IMG/VR virus record: IMGVR_UViG_3300008107_000144
Coordinates: 1 to 44,577 of that record
Direction: 5' to 3' (one strand)
Source of the DNA: a virus
DNA length: 44,577 nucleotides
Made by a program: the position numbers and the translations under genes. How positions within the stretch are numbered: position 1 is the first letter of the stretch; each line of letters begins with the position of its first letter. A model generated the notes under the pieces. It was not told where the DNA came from. It ran no database searches and saw only the letters and a list, made by a program, of their open reading frames with translations. Of this stretch, positions 38,423 through 44,577 are shown one piece after another.

Positions 38423-38425
38423 ATA
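38418..38425 (+). promoter_or_regulatory. late promoter before gp13 (AATAAATA)
   Basis: It overlaps the preceding stop codon and lies 20 nt before the gp13 start. Fits NATAAATA. Confidence 0.6.
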
Positions 38426-38444
38426 ATTAAAAAATATTAGAATA

Positions 38445-39275
38445 ATGGCAAAACCAGCATCAAGACAAGAATTAATTGATTATTGCTTAAGGCAACTTGG
38501 TGCTCCTGTATTGGAAATTAATGTTGCTCAAGAACAGCTAGATGATAGATTAGATGATGCCCTTCAGTACTTCAATGAAAGGCATTTTGATGGCGTAGAG
38601 AAAATGTTCTTGAAGTACAAAATTACCCAGGAAGATATTGATAGGGGTAGAGCAAGAGGTGGAGATAAATCAGTAGGAATAGTAACTACCTATGCAACAT
38701 CTGGAATTGGGACTTTTGGTTGGGAAGAAAACTCTAACTATATTCCTGTTCCAGATTCTGTAATTGGTATAGAAAGAGTATTCAAGTTAGATAACAGAAC
38801 TATCACATCTAACTTGTTTAATGTTAACTATCAGTTGTTTTTAAATGATATTTACTGGTTTAGTTCCACTGAACTTTTAAATTACTTTGTGACAAAAAGG
38901 TACTTGGAGGATATTGATTGGATAGTCAATCCCCAAAGGCAGATTAGATTTAATAAAAGACAGAACAGATTATATTTGGATATGAGTTGGGATTCCTTGA
39001 AAGAAGACCAATATTTAATTATGGAGTGCTATAGAATATTAGATCCAACAGATTATACCAAAGTTTATAATGATTCATTCCTGAAGATGTACTTAACCTC
39101 ATTGATTAAGAAGCAGTGGGGACAGAACTTAATTAAATTTAATGGAGTAAAGCTTCCTGGTGGGGTAGAATTAAATGGTAGACAAATTTATGATGATGCA
39201 GTTAAGGAGTTAGAGGAAATAAGACAGAGAATGATGTCAGAATATGAAACTGCTCCATTTGATATGATAGGTTAA
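38445..39275 (+). CDS. 13: neck protein gp13
   Basis: 276 aa against 309 in T4. The N-terminus SRQELIDYCLRQLGAPVLEI, then NVAQEQLDDRLDDALQYFNE is strongly conserved in gp13 of T4-like phages, as are SWDSLKEDQYLIMECYRILD and LIKKQWGQNLIKFNGVKLPG. gp13 forms the neck ring that joins the filled head to the tail with gp14. One base separates it from gp14. Confidence 0.92.
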   Translation: MAKPASRQELIDYCLRQLGAPVLEINVAQEQLDDRLDDALQYFNERHFDGVEKMFLKYKITQEDIDRGRARGGDKSVGIVTTYATSGIGTFGWEENSNYIPVPDSVIGIERVFKLDNRTITSNLFNVNYQLFLNDIYWFSSTELLNYFVTKRYLEDIDWIVNPQRQIRFNKRQNRLYLDMSWDSLKEDQYLIMECYRILDPTDYTKVYNDSFLKMYLTSLIKKQWGQNLIKFNGVKLPGGVELNGRQIYDDAVKELEEIRQRMMSEYETAPFDMIG

Positions 39276-39276
39276 T

Positions 39277-40650
39277 ATGTTAAATCCATTTTTCATACAA
39301 GGAACTAGTTCAGAACAAGGTCTTATTCAAGATCTGATCAATGAACAGTTAAGAATGTATGGCATAGAAGTTTACTATATGCCAAGGCAGTATGTATCTA
39401 AAGGAAAGGTAATAAAGGAGGTTTTATTCTCCAAGTTTAATCACGCCTTTCCAATAGAAGCATACTTAGTAAATTATGAAGGATTTGATAATAATAGCAT
39501 AGCATTATCTAAGTTTGGAATTAGAATTTCTGATGAAATGTCTTTGGTCATTTCTAAAGAAAGATTTGAACTCTACATAGCAGAGCTGGTAAAGGCAATA
39601 CCAGATGTCCCTCAAACAAAGAGACCTAATGAGGGAGATCTGTTGTATATTCCATTATCAGACAGCGTAATGGAGATAAAATATGTTGAGAATAGAAAAC
39701 CATTTTTCCAACTTCAGAAGAATTATGTTTATGAACTGAAGTGCGAACTCTTTGAATATGAGGATGAAGATATCTCTACTGGAATTCTGGATCTTGATGA
39801 TAACTTTAAGGATCTTGGATATGGTGCACTAATCAAAGTTGCTGGTTTGGGAGCAACAGCAACAGCATATACTGGAATTGTTACTGGAGGTGTTCAGTAT
39901 GTCCAGATGATAAACAATGGATATAAGTATACAACTGCTCCCACAATAAGTGTTTCTGGGATTTCTTCCACTAAACCCGTCTTTGTTGGAGTATTAACCA
40001 GTTCTAGAAGATTAACCACTGGATACAGTATTGATAAAATTTTAATAGAGAATGCTGGAAGTGGATATAATCCATCTAATCCTCCAAAAGTAACATTTAC
40101 TGGTGGAGGGGGTTATGGTGCTAATGCAATAGTTGGAATTGCAACATCTGGTAGCATTGGTATAGTGACATTAACCTATGCTGGTCAGGGATACACTACT
40201 GTTCCTACAGTTACATTCTCATCTCCAATTGCTGGTGGTGTTACTGCAACTGGACAGGCATTTATAAGCACAACTGGAACTATCTCTACAATTAGGATTA
40301 CTAATGCTGGTTATGGATATACAGTTGCTCCCACAATTACAATTTCTGCAGGATCTTCAATATCACAAGGAAACTTCATTTTTGGCGAAGAAGTAAGTGG
40401 TTCCATGTCCAATGCAGTTGGAATAGTTAAGTATTGGGATGCTGCTACTAGCACACTTAAAGTTTCTGGAATGGGAACTGATTTTGTAGTTGGCGACCTA
40501 ATAGTTGGTGAGGATTCTAATGCAACTTATAAAATACTTTCATATGATACCTATAAATTAGATAGTGCTTATGATGAGAGTGAAGATATTGAAAAAGAAG
40601 CAGATGGTATTATAGATTTCACAGAAATCAACCCATTTGGGGAAGTTTAA
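39277..40650 (+). CDS. 14: neck protein gp14 with inserted beta-repeats
   Basis: 457 aa against 256 in T4. The first 180 residues carry the gp14 pattern (LINEQLRMYGIEVYYMPRQY, then FEDDI-like acidic end DLDDNFKDLGYG). The extra length, about residues 190-375, consists of four copies of a repeat with Gly-Tyr and Pro-Thr-Val/Ile (NNGYKYTTAPTISVSG, NAGSGYNPSNPPKVTFTG, YAGQGYTTVPTVTFSSP, NAGYGYTVAPTITISAG). The C-terminal domain follows (VVGDLIVGEDSNATYKILSY, then IDFTEINPFGEV). Confidence 0.85.
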   Translation: MLNPFFIQGTSSEQGLIQDLINEQLRMYGIEVYYMPRQYVSKGKVIKEVLFSKFNHAFPIEAYLVNYEGFDNNSIALSKFGIRISDEMSLVISKERFELYIAELVKAIPDVPQTKRPNEGDLLYIPLSDSVMEIKYVENRKPFFQLQKNYVYELKCELFEYEDEDISTGILDLDDNFKDLGYGALIKVAGLGATATAYTGIVTGGVQYVQMINNGYKYTTAPTISVSGISSTKPVFVGVLTSSRRLTTGYSIDKILIENAGSGYNPSNPPKVTFTGGGGYGANAIVGIATSGSIGIVTLTYAGQGYTTVPTVTFSSPIAGGVTATGQAFISTTGTISTIRITNAGYGYTVAPTITISAGSSISQGNFIFGEEVSGSMSNAVGIVKYWDAATSTLKVSGMGTDFVVGDLIVGEDSNATYKILSYDTYKLDSAYDESEDIEKEADGIIDFTEINPFGEV

Positions 40651-40677
40651 ACTAAATAGTACAATTAAGTCTTTACT

Positions 40678-41532
40678 ATGCTTGGAAATTATTTCTATCA
40701 TAAAACTATAAGCAAAACTGTGATTGCTTTTGGAACCCTTTTCAATAATATTCAAATAAGACATAATGACGACAATGATAATCCAGTATCAGTGTTAAAG
40801 GTTCCTCTTGCCTATGGACCAATCCAAAAGTTCTTGGCAAGAATAGAGCAAAATGCAAGTGGTGATAGAAAAATTGCTTTGACACTTCCAAGAATGTCAT
40901 TTGAAATGACATCTATTGATTATGATCCAACAAGAAAAGGATCAGTCATACAAACATTTAAGGCATCTAAAGTTGAAGATGGAAAGGCAGTAAATAAAGT
41001 TTTTATGCCAGTTCCATATAATATTGGGTTTGAACTTAATATCTTAGGAAAACTGCAAGATGATGTTCTTCAAATTATAGAACAAATCCTTCCATACTTC
41101 CAACCATCATTTAATGTTACCGTGAATCTTATTCCAGAAATTGGAGAAAAGAGGGATATTCCTATAGTTTTAAACAGAGTTGGATTTAGAGATGATTATG
41201 AAGATAACTTCAATACCAGAAGATTGTTGTATTATACTTTAAATTTCACAGCAAAAACATACCTCTTCAATGAAGTTCCTGAGGATAGTCAAGGACTCAT
41301 TAAGAAGGTACAAGTTGATTATGCAACAAATGCAATCATCAATGCTAAGAGAGAAGTTAGATATACTGTTACTCCTAAAGCACTTGAAGATTATAATGGT
41401 GATGGTGTAATAGATTCTACTGATGATGAACTGATACCATTTGGAGATGACTTTGGATTCAATGATCAAATAGTAGATTTCCAAGACTTTAAGACATATA
41501 GCAATTCACAAGGAACTGATGTAGATATTTGA
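40678..41532 (+). CDS. 15: tail completion / sheath stabiliser gp15
   Basis: 284 aa against 272 in T4. Conserved features: MLGNYFYHKTISKTVIAFGT, then FNNIQIRH, PLAYGPIQKFLARI and the long GFELNILGKLQDDVLQIIEQ with ILPYFQPSFNVTVNLI. gp15 caps the contracted-sheath end of the tail and binds the neck. Residues 237-250 (DYNGDGVIDSTDDE) match an EF-hand calcium loop in the C-terminal tail. Confidence 0.92.
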   Translation: MLGNYFYHKTISKTVIAFGTLFNNIQIRHNDDNDNPVSVLKVPLAYGPIQKFLARIEQNASGDRKIALTLPRMSFEMTSIDYDPTRKGSVIQTFKASKVEDGKAVNKVFMPVPYNIGFELNILGKLQDDVLQIIEQILPYFQPSFNVTVNLIPEIGEKRDIPIVLNRVGFRDDYEDNFNTRRLLYYTLNFTAKTYLFNEVPEDSQGLIKKVQVDYATNAIINAKREVRYTVTPKALEDYNGDGVIDSTDDELIPFGDDFGFNDQIVDFQDFKTYSNSQGTDVDI

Positions 41533-41534
41533 TT

Positions 41535-41951
41535 ATGAATGATAAAAATTTTAAAGAAATTGAACAGGCATTGGACATAGAAACCAAGTTAGTTCCTGCT
41601 GAGCCAGTAGAAATTGAATCTAAACCAGTTCCAAATGATCCTCAAAAAGATTATGAATATAGTAGAGGTCAACTTTACAATTTAATTGAGAAAGGACAGC
41701 AAGCTATTGATGGGATTCTAGAAGTAGCAGACAGTTCAAATCATCCAAGGGCATATGAAGTTGCAGGTCAATTAATTAAGTCTGTAGGTGATGTGACTGA
41801 TAAACTATTAGATCTTCAGAAGAAAATGAAAGATCTAGATGCTCCTCAGAAAAATGGTCCTACAACTGTTAATAATGCACTGTTTGTAGGTTCTACTGCA
41901 GAATTATCTAAGTTGTTGAAACAAGGTTTACTAAATAATAACGAAGAATAA
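41535..41951 (+). CDS. 16: terminase small subunit gp16
   Basis: 138 aa (T4: 164). The ATG at 41535 follows the gp15 stop closely. The conserved central helices are YEYSRGQLYNLIEKGQQAID, then GILEVADSSNHPRAYEVAGQ and DKLLDLQKK, and the C-terminus ends VNNALFVGSTAELSKLLKQG, a typical gp16 pattern. It forms a ring that binds DNA and controls gp17 during packaging. Confidence 0.88.
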   Translation: MNDKNFKEIEQALDIETKLVPAEPVEIESKPVPNDPQKDYEYSRGQLYNLIEKGQQAIDGILEVADSSNHPRAYEVAGQLIKSVGDVTDKLLDLQKKMKDLDAPQKNGPTTVNNALFVGSTAELSKLLKQGLLNNNEE

Positions 41952-41964
41952 TATAATCTGTGGG

Positions 41965-42849
41965 ATGAAAGATCCAAAAGGTCCTGTTAAAGCATATAAG
42001 TCCCCAGAGGAACTTGCAAAGAAGCACAAGGTTCCTCTGAGTCAAATCATGAAGCAGGTAAAGATTGGCACTAAAGTAGAAGGAGAGCACACTACAAGTA
42101 AGAGTGGTGCTAAAATTACTGCTTTGCAGCATGTAGATGAACTTCCAGATTATTATACAAGACTTAAAAAAGTAGAAAAGAAAGGACCAATGAAAGAAGA
42201 AATTACTGCAGAAAAACAATATAAAGAAGATACTAAGTATTGCTTACTTTGCAGAAAGAACGAGAAGAGAGAAGAATGTTCTTGGGGTCCATCAATGTGG
42301 GATAAGTATAGTATAGCAAAGATTCATCCTACAAATGAATCTAAAATTCATGAAGACCACAAAGAAATTGCTAGTGGTAAGAAGAAAGATGATGAAGGAT
42401 ATATGGCAAAAATTGAGTTTGATCAAATTGAGAGATCTGTTAGTATCTTAAGAAGACTTATTAAAAAACCAGATCAACAACTTCCTGCTTGGGTTCAATC
42501 AAAAATCACTAGAGCAGCAGACTTTATTGATACTGCAGCAGAGTATATGTCTAGTGATGAGGAGGTGAGTGAAGGCATAACTTTCAGTCAGTTTATGACT
42601 GAAGTTGCAGCATGGCAAAGAAAGGAAGGTAAAAATAAAGAAGGTGGATTAAATGAAAAGGGAAGAAAATCCTATGAAAGGGAGAATCCTGGTTCAGACC
42701 TTAAAGCACCTTCAAAAAAAGTAGGCAATCCTCGTAGAGCATCATTTTGTGCTCGTATGAAGGGAATGAAAGCAAAATTAACTAGTGCCAAAACTGCTAG
42801 AGATCCTGATTCAAGAATTAATAAATCATTAAGAGCCTGGAACTGTTGA
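41965..42849 (+). CDS. basic DUF5661/DUF6321-like protein between terminase genes
   Basis: 294 aa, unusual as a complete gene between gp16 and gp17. The N-terminus (KSPEELAKKHKVPLSQIMKQ, then KIGTKVEGEHT...KALQ-type) recalls DUF5661; the middle is a helical four-residue-Cys part (CLLCRKNEKREECSWGP). The C-terminus (AWQRKEGKNKEGGLNEKGRK, RRASFCARMKGMKAKLTSAK, DPDSRINKSLRAWNC) matches DUF6321, a highly conserved basic module in phages. Probably DNA-binding or virion-associated. Names are from memory. Confidence 0.65.
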   Translation: MKDPKGPVKAYKSPEELAKKHKVPLSQIMKQVKIGTKVEGEHTTSKSGAKITALQHVDELPDYYTRLKKVEKKGPMKEEITAEKQYKEDTKYCLLCRKNEKREECSWGPSMWDKYSIAKIHPTNESKIHEDHKEIASGKKKDDEGYMAKIEFDQIERSVSILRRLIKKPDQQLPAWVQSKITRAADFIDTAAEYMSSDEEVSEGITFSQFMTEVAAWQRKEGKNKEGGLNEKGRKSYERENPGSDLKAPSKKVGNPRRASFCARMKGMKAKLTSAKTARDPDSRINKSLRAWNC

Positions 42850-42855
42850 TAACTT

Positions 42856-44505
42856 ATGAGTGATAATGTTTACCTTGGCAATCCTCTACTAAAAAAAGCC
42901 AATACACCTATTGAGTTTACACAAGATCAAATTTTAGAATTTGTTAAGTGTAAAAATGATCCTGTATATTTTGCCAAGAATTATGTGCAAATTGTTACCT
43001 TGGACCATGGACTTCAACTGTTTAAACCATATCATTTCCAAGAAAAACTAATTAGCAATTTCCATAATCATAGATTCAACATTTGTAAGATGCCTAGACA
43101 GACAGGCAAATCTACAACTGTTGTATCTTATTTGCTCCATTATGCAATTTTTAATGATAATGTAAATATTGCAATTCTTGCTAACAAAGCATCTACTGCT
43201 AGAGATTTGTTATCAAGATTACAAACTGCATATGAAAACCTACCAAAATGGTTGCAGCAAGGTATACTTGCTTGGAATAAAGGTTCTATGGAGCTAGAGA
43301 ATGGATCAAAGATTTTGGCTGCTTCTACATCTGCATCTGCTGTCAGAGGTGGATCCTATAATATCATATTCCTTGATGAATTCGCGTTTATTCCAAACCA
43401 TATTGCAGACCAATTCTTTGCATCTGTTTATCCTACTATTTCTTCTGGTCAAAGCACAAAGGTTATCATAGTATCCACTCCTCATGGTATGAACCACTTC
43501 TATAGGATGTGGCATGATGCTGAGAGGGGAATGAATGAATATGTCCCTACAGATGTTCATTGGTCAGAAGTTCCTGGAAGGGATGATAAGTGGAAAGCAC
43601 AAACTATATCCAACACATCAGAACAACAGTTCAAAGTTGAATTTGAGTGCGAATTCTTAGGATCAGTAGATACCCTAATTGCACCAAGTAAACTAAAGAG
43701 TCTTGTCTATGATAAACCAATAAAACAGAGTAAAGGATTAGATGTATATGAAGAATCTAAAGAAGATAGTGATTATGTAATAACTGTTGATGTTGCTAGG
43801 GGTGTTGGAAATGATTATTCTGCATTTGTAGTATTTGATATAACTACTTTCCCACATAAAATAGTAGCAAAGTATAGGAACAATGAAATCAAACCAATGC
43901 TATTCCCAAGCATCATTCATGAGGTTGCTAAAGCGTACAATAATGCATTTATCTTATGTGAAGTCAATGATGTAGGAGATCAAGTTGCTTCCATCATTCA
44001 GTATGATTTAGAGTATCAAAATCTATTGATGTGTTCTATGAGAGGTAGGGCAGGGCAAATTGTTGGACAAGGATTTTCTGGAAAGAAAACTCAACTAGGT
44101 CTTAAAATGTCTAAGACAGTTAAAAAGGTTGGGTGTCTCAATTTAAAGACAATGATAGAAGAGGATAAACTTATCTTTAATGATTATGAAATTATTAGTG
44201 AACTTACTACATTCATTCAGAAACATAACTCATTTGAGGCAGAAGAGGGATGTAATGATGATTTGGCAATGTGCCTTGTAATTTATGCTTGGTTGGTTGC
44301 ACAGGACTACTTCAAAGAACTTACTGATCAAGATGTTAGGAAAAGATTATATGAAGAACAGAAGAATCAGATAGATCAAGATATGGCACCATTTGGGTTT
44401 ATATTGACTGGAATTGATGATGAAACAGAATTTACAGACTCTGATGGTGATTTGTGGAAGGTTGATGAGTATGGTGATAGATCATTTATGTGGGAATACA
44501 GGTAA
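42856..44505 (+). CDS. 17: terminase large subunit gp17
   Basis: 549 aa. ATPase motifs: Walker A RQTGKST (81-87), Walker B IIFLDEF (170-176), coupling motif STPHG (207-211). RNase-H-like nuclease: VITVDVARG with Asp312 and GNDYSAF with Asp320, a further acidic site in CEVNDVGD and the C-terminal GCNDDLAMCLVIYAW. The enzyme packages DNA into the prohead and cuts the concatemer. Length matches other cyanophage gp17 proteins. Confidence 0.95.
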   Translation: MSDNVYLGNPLLKKANTPIEFTQDQILEFVKCKNDPVYFAKNYVQIVTLDHGLQLFKPYHFQEKLISNFHNHRFNICKMPRQTGKSTTVVSYLLHYAIFNDNVNIAILANKASTARDLLSRLQTAYENLPKWLQQGILAWNKGSMELENGSKILAASTSASAVRGGSYNIIFLDEFAFIPNHIADQFFASVYPTISSGQSTKVIIVSTPHGMNHFYRMWHDAERGMNEYVPTDVHWSEVPGRDDKWKAQTISNTSEQQFKVEFECEFLGSVDTLIAPSKLKSLVYDKPIKQSKGLDVYEESKEDSDYVITVDVARGVGNDYSAFVVFDITTFPHKIVAKYRNNEIKPMLFPSIIHEVAKAYNNAFILCEVNDVGDQVASIIQYDLEYQNLLMCSMRGRAGQIVGQGFSGKKTQLGLKMSKTVKKVGCLNLKTMIEEDKLIFNDYEIISELTTFIQKHNSFEAEEGCNDDLAMCLVIYAWLVAQDYFKELTDQDVRKRLYEEQKNQIDQDMAPFGFILTGIDDETEFTDSDGDLWKVDEYGDRSFMWEYR

Positions 44506-44516
44506 AAGGAGAAATT

Positions 44517-44524
44517 TATAAATA
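44517..44524 (+). promoter_or_regulatory. late promoter of the tail sheath gene (TATAAATA)
   Basis: Exact consensus, 12 nt after the gp17 stop and 36 nt before the next start, matching the strong late expression of sheath genes. Confidence 0.75.
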
Positions 44525-44559
44525 CTTTTAGAGCAAAATGAAGCACTAGAGGAGTTAAA

Positions 44560-44577
44560 ATGGCGTTAAGCTTAGCA
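44560..44577 (+). CDS. 18: tail sheath gp18 (first codons only)
   Basis: GGAGTTAAA precedes an ATG that encodes MALSLA before the window ends. Many cyanophage gp18 proteins start this way, and gene order after gp17 supports it. Confidence 0.75.

Noticed and set aside
1-44577. CRISPR arrays, insertion sequences or an integrase attachment site
   Set aside because: No regularly spaced repeats, transposase or integrase gene or tRNA-linked duplication was seen; the only tandem repeat is the 61-bp pair.

Overview
The window is part of a T4-like myovirus genome of the marine cyanophage type (Kyanoviridae-like), most likely infecting Synechococcus or Prochlorococcus. The evidence is a syntenic T4 late module (gp25, gp6, a gp7-like giant, gp8, a DUF4815 protein, gp13, gp14, gp15, gp16, gp17, start of gp18), NATAAATA late promoters, low GC content, two phage tRNAs and many tiny early genes. 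Every convincing gene is on the + strand. The exact phage was not identified.

Positions 1-1264: the 3' end of an unknown gene, a small gene, and a GIY-YIG-like homing endonuclease with NUMOD3-type repeats. The endonuclease sits behind a terminator and an 11-bp inverted repeat that encloses a late promoter. Positions 1264-13317: about 43 small, tightly overlapping genes, mostly of unknown function, arranged in 13 short transcription units. Recognisable products are a MGME1/RecB-like PD-(D/E)XK exonuclease, a HAD phosphatase like the 3'-phosphatase half of T4 Pnk, an ArdA-like antirestriction protein, small membrane proteins, tRNA-Arg(UCU) and tRNA-Thr(UGU).

The 13 units share one promoter architecture. 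A 22-bp interrupted dyad (consensus like GTGCCAC-N8-GTGGCAC) lies 7-8 bp upstream of the -35 position, followed by a 17-bp spacer and a -10 box. In eight units an ATG starts exactly 6 nt after the -10 box, which predicts leaderless mRNA. In seven units the -10/start region carries an inverted repeat, XXATA-CATG-TATXX, whose outer bases covary. I do not know of a description of this system.

Positions 13318-13835: a non-coding, origin-like region. It has ten DnaA-box-like 9-mers, seven TTTTCCACA (cyanobacterial type) and three TTATNCACA (E. coli type). Five of them are in one orientation at 21, 11, 22 and 10 bp spacing. Between the left and right clusters lies a strong leftward promoter (TTGACA-17-TACAAT) with the same 22-bp dyad at the same distance; its predicted RNA starts G-rich and encodes no protein. 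A rightward promoter (TTGACA-17-TATAGT) closes the region. Together these suggest a replication origin, or a site that titrates or recruits host DnaA, in a phage group not known to depend on DnaA.

Positions 13836-16667: small genes, a GT-A glycosyltransferase-like protein and conserved basic or small late proteins, with late promoters and a strong terminator. Positions 16696-44577: baseplate wedge, neck, tail-completion and terminase genes in T4-like order, ending at the first codons of the tail sheath gene. Several of these proteins are much larger than in T4 and share a Gly-Tyr-containing beta-repeat.
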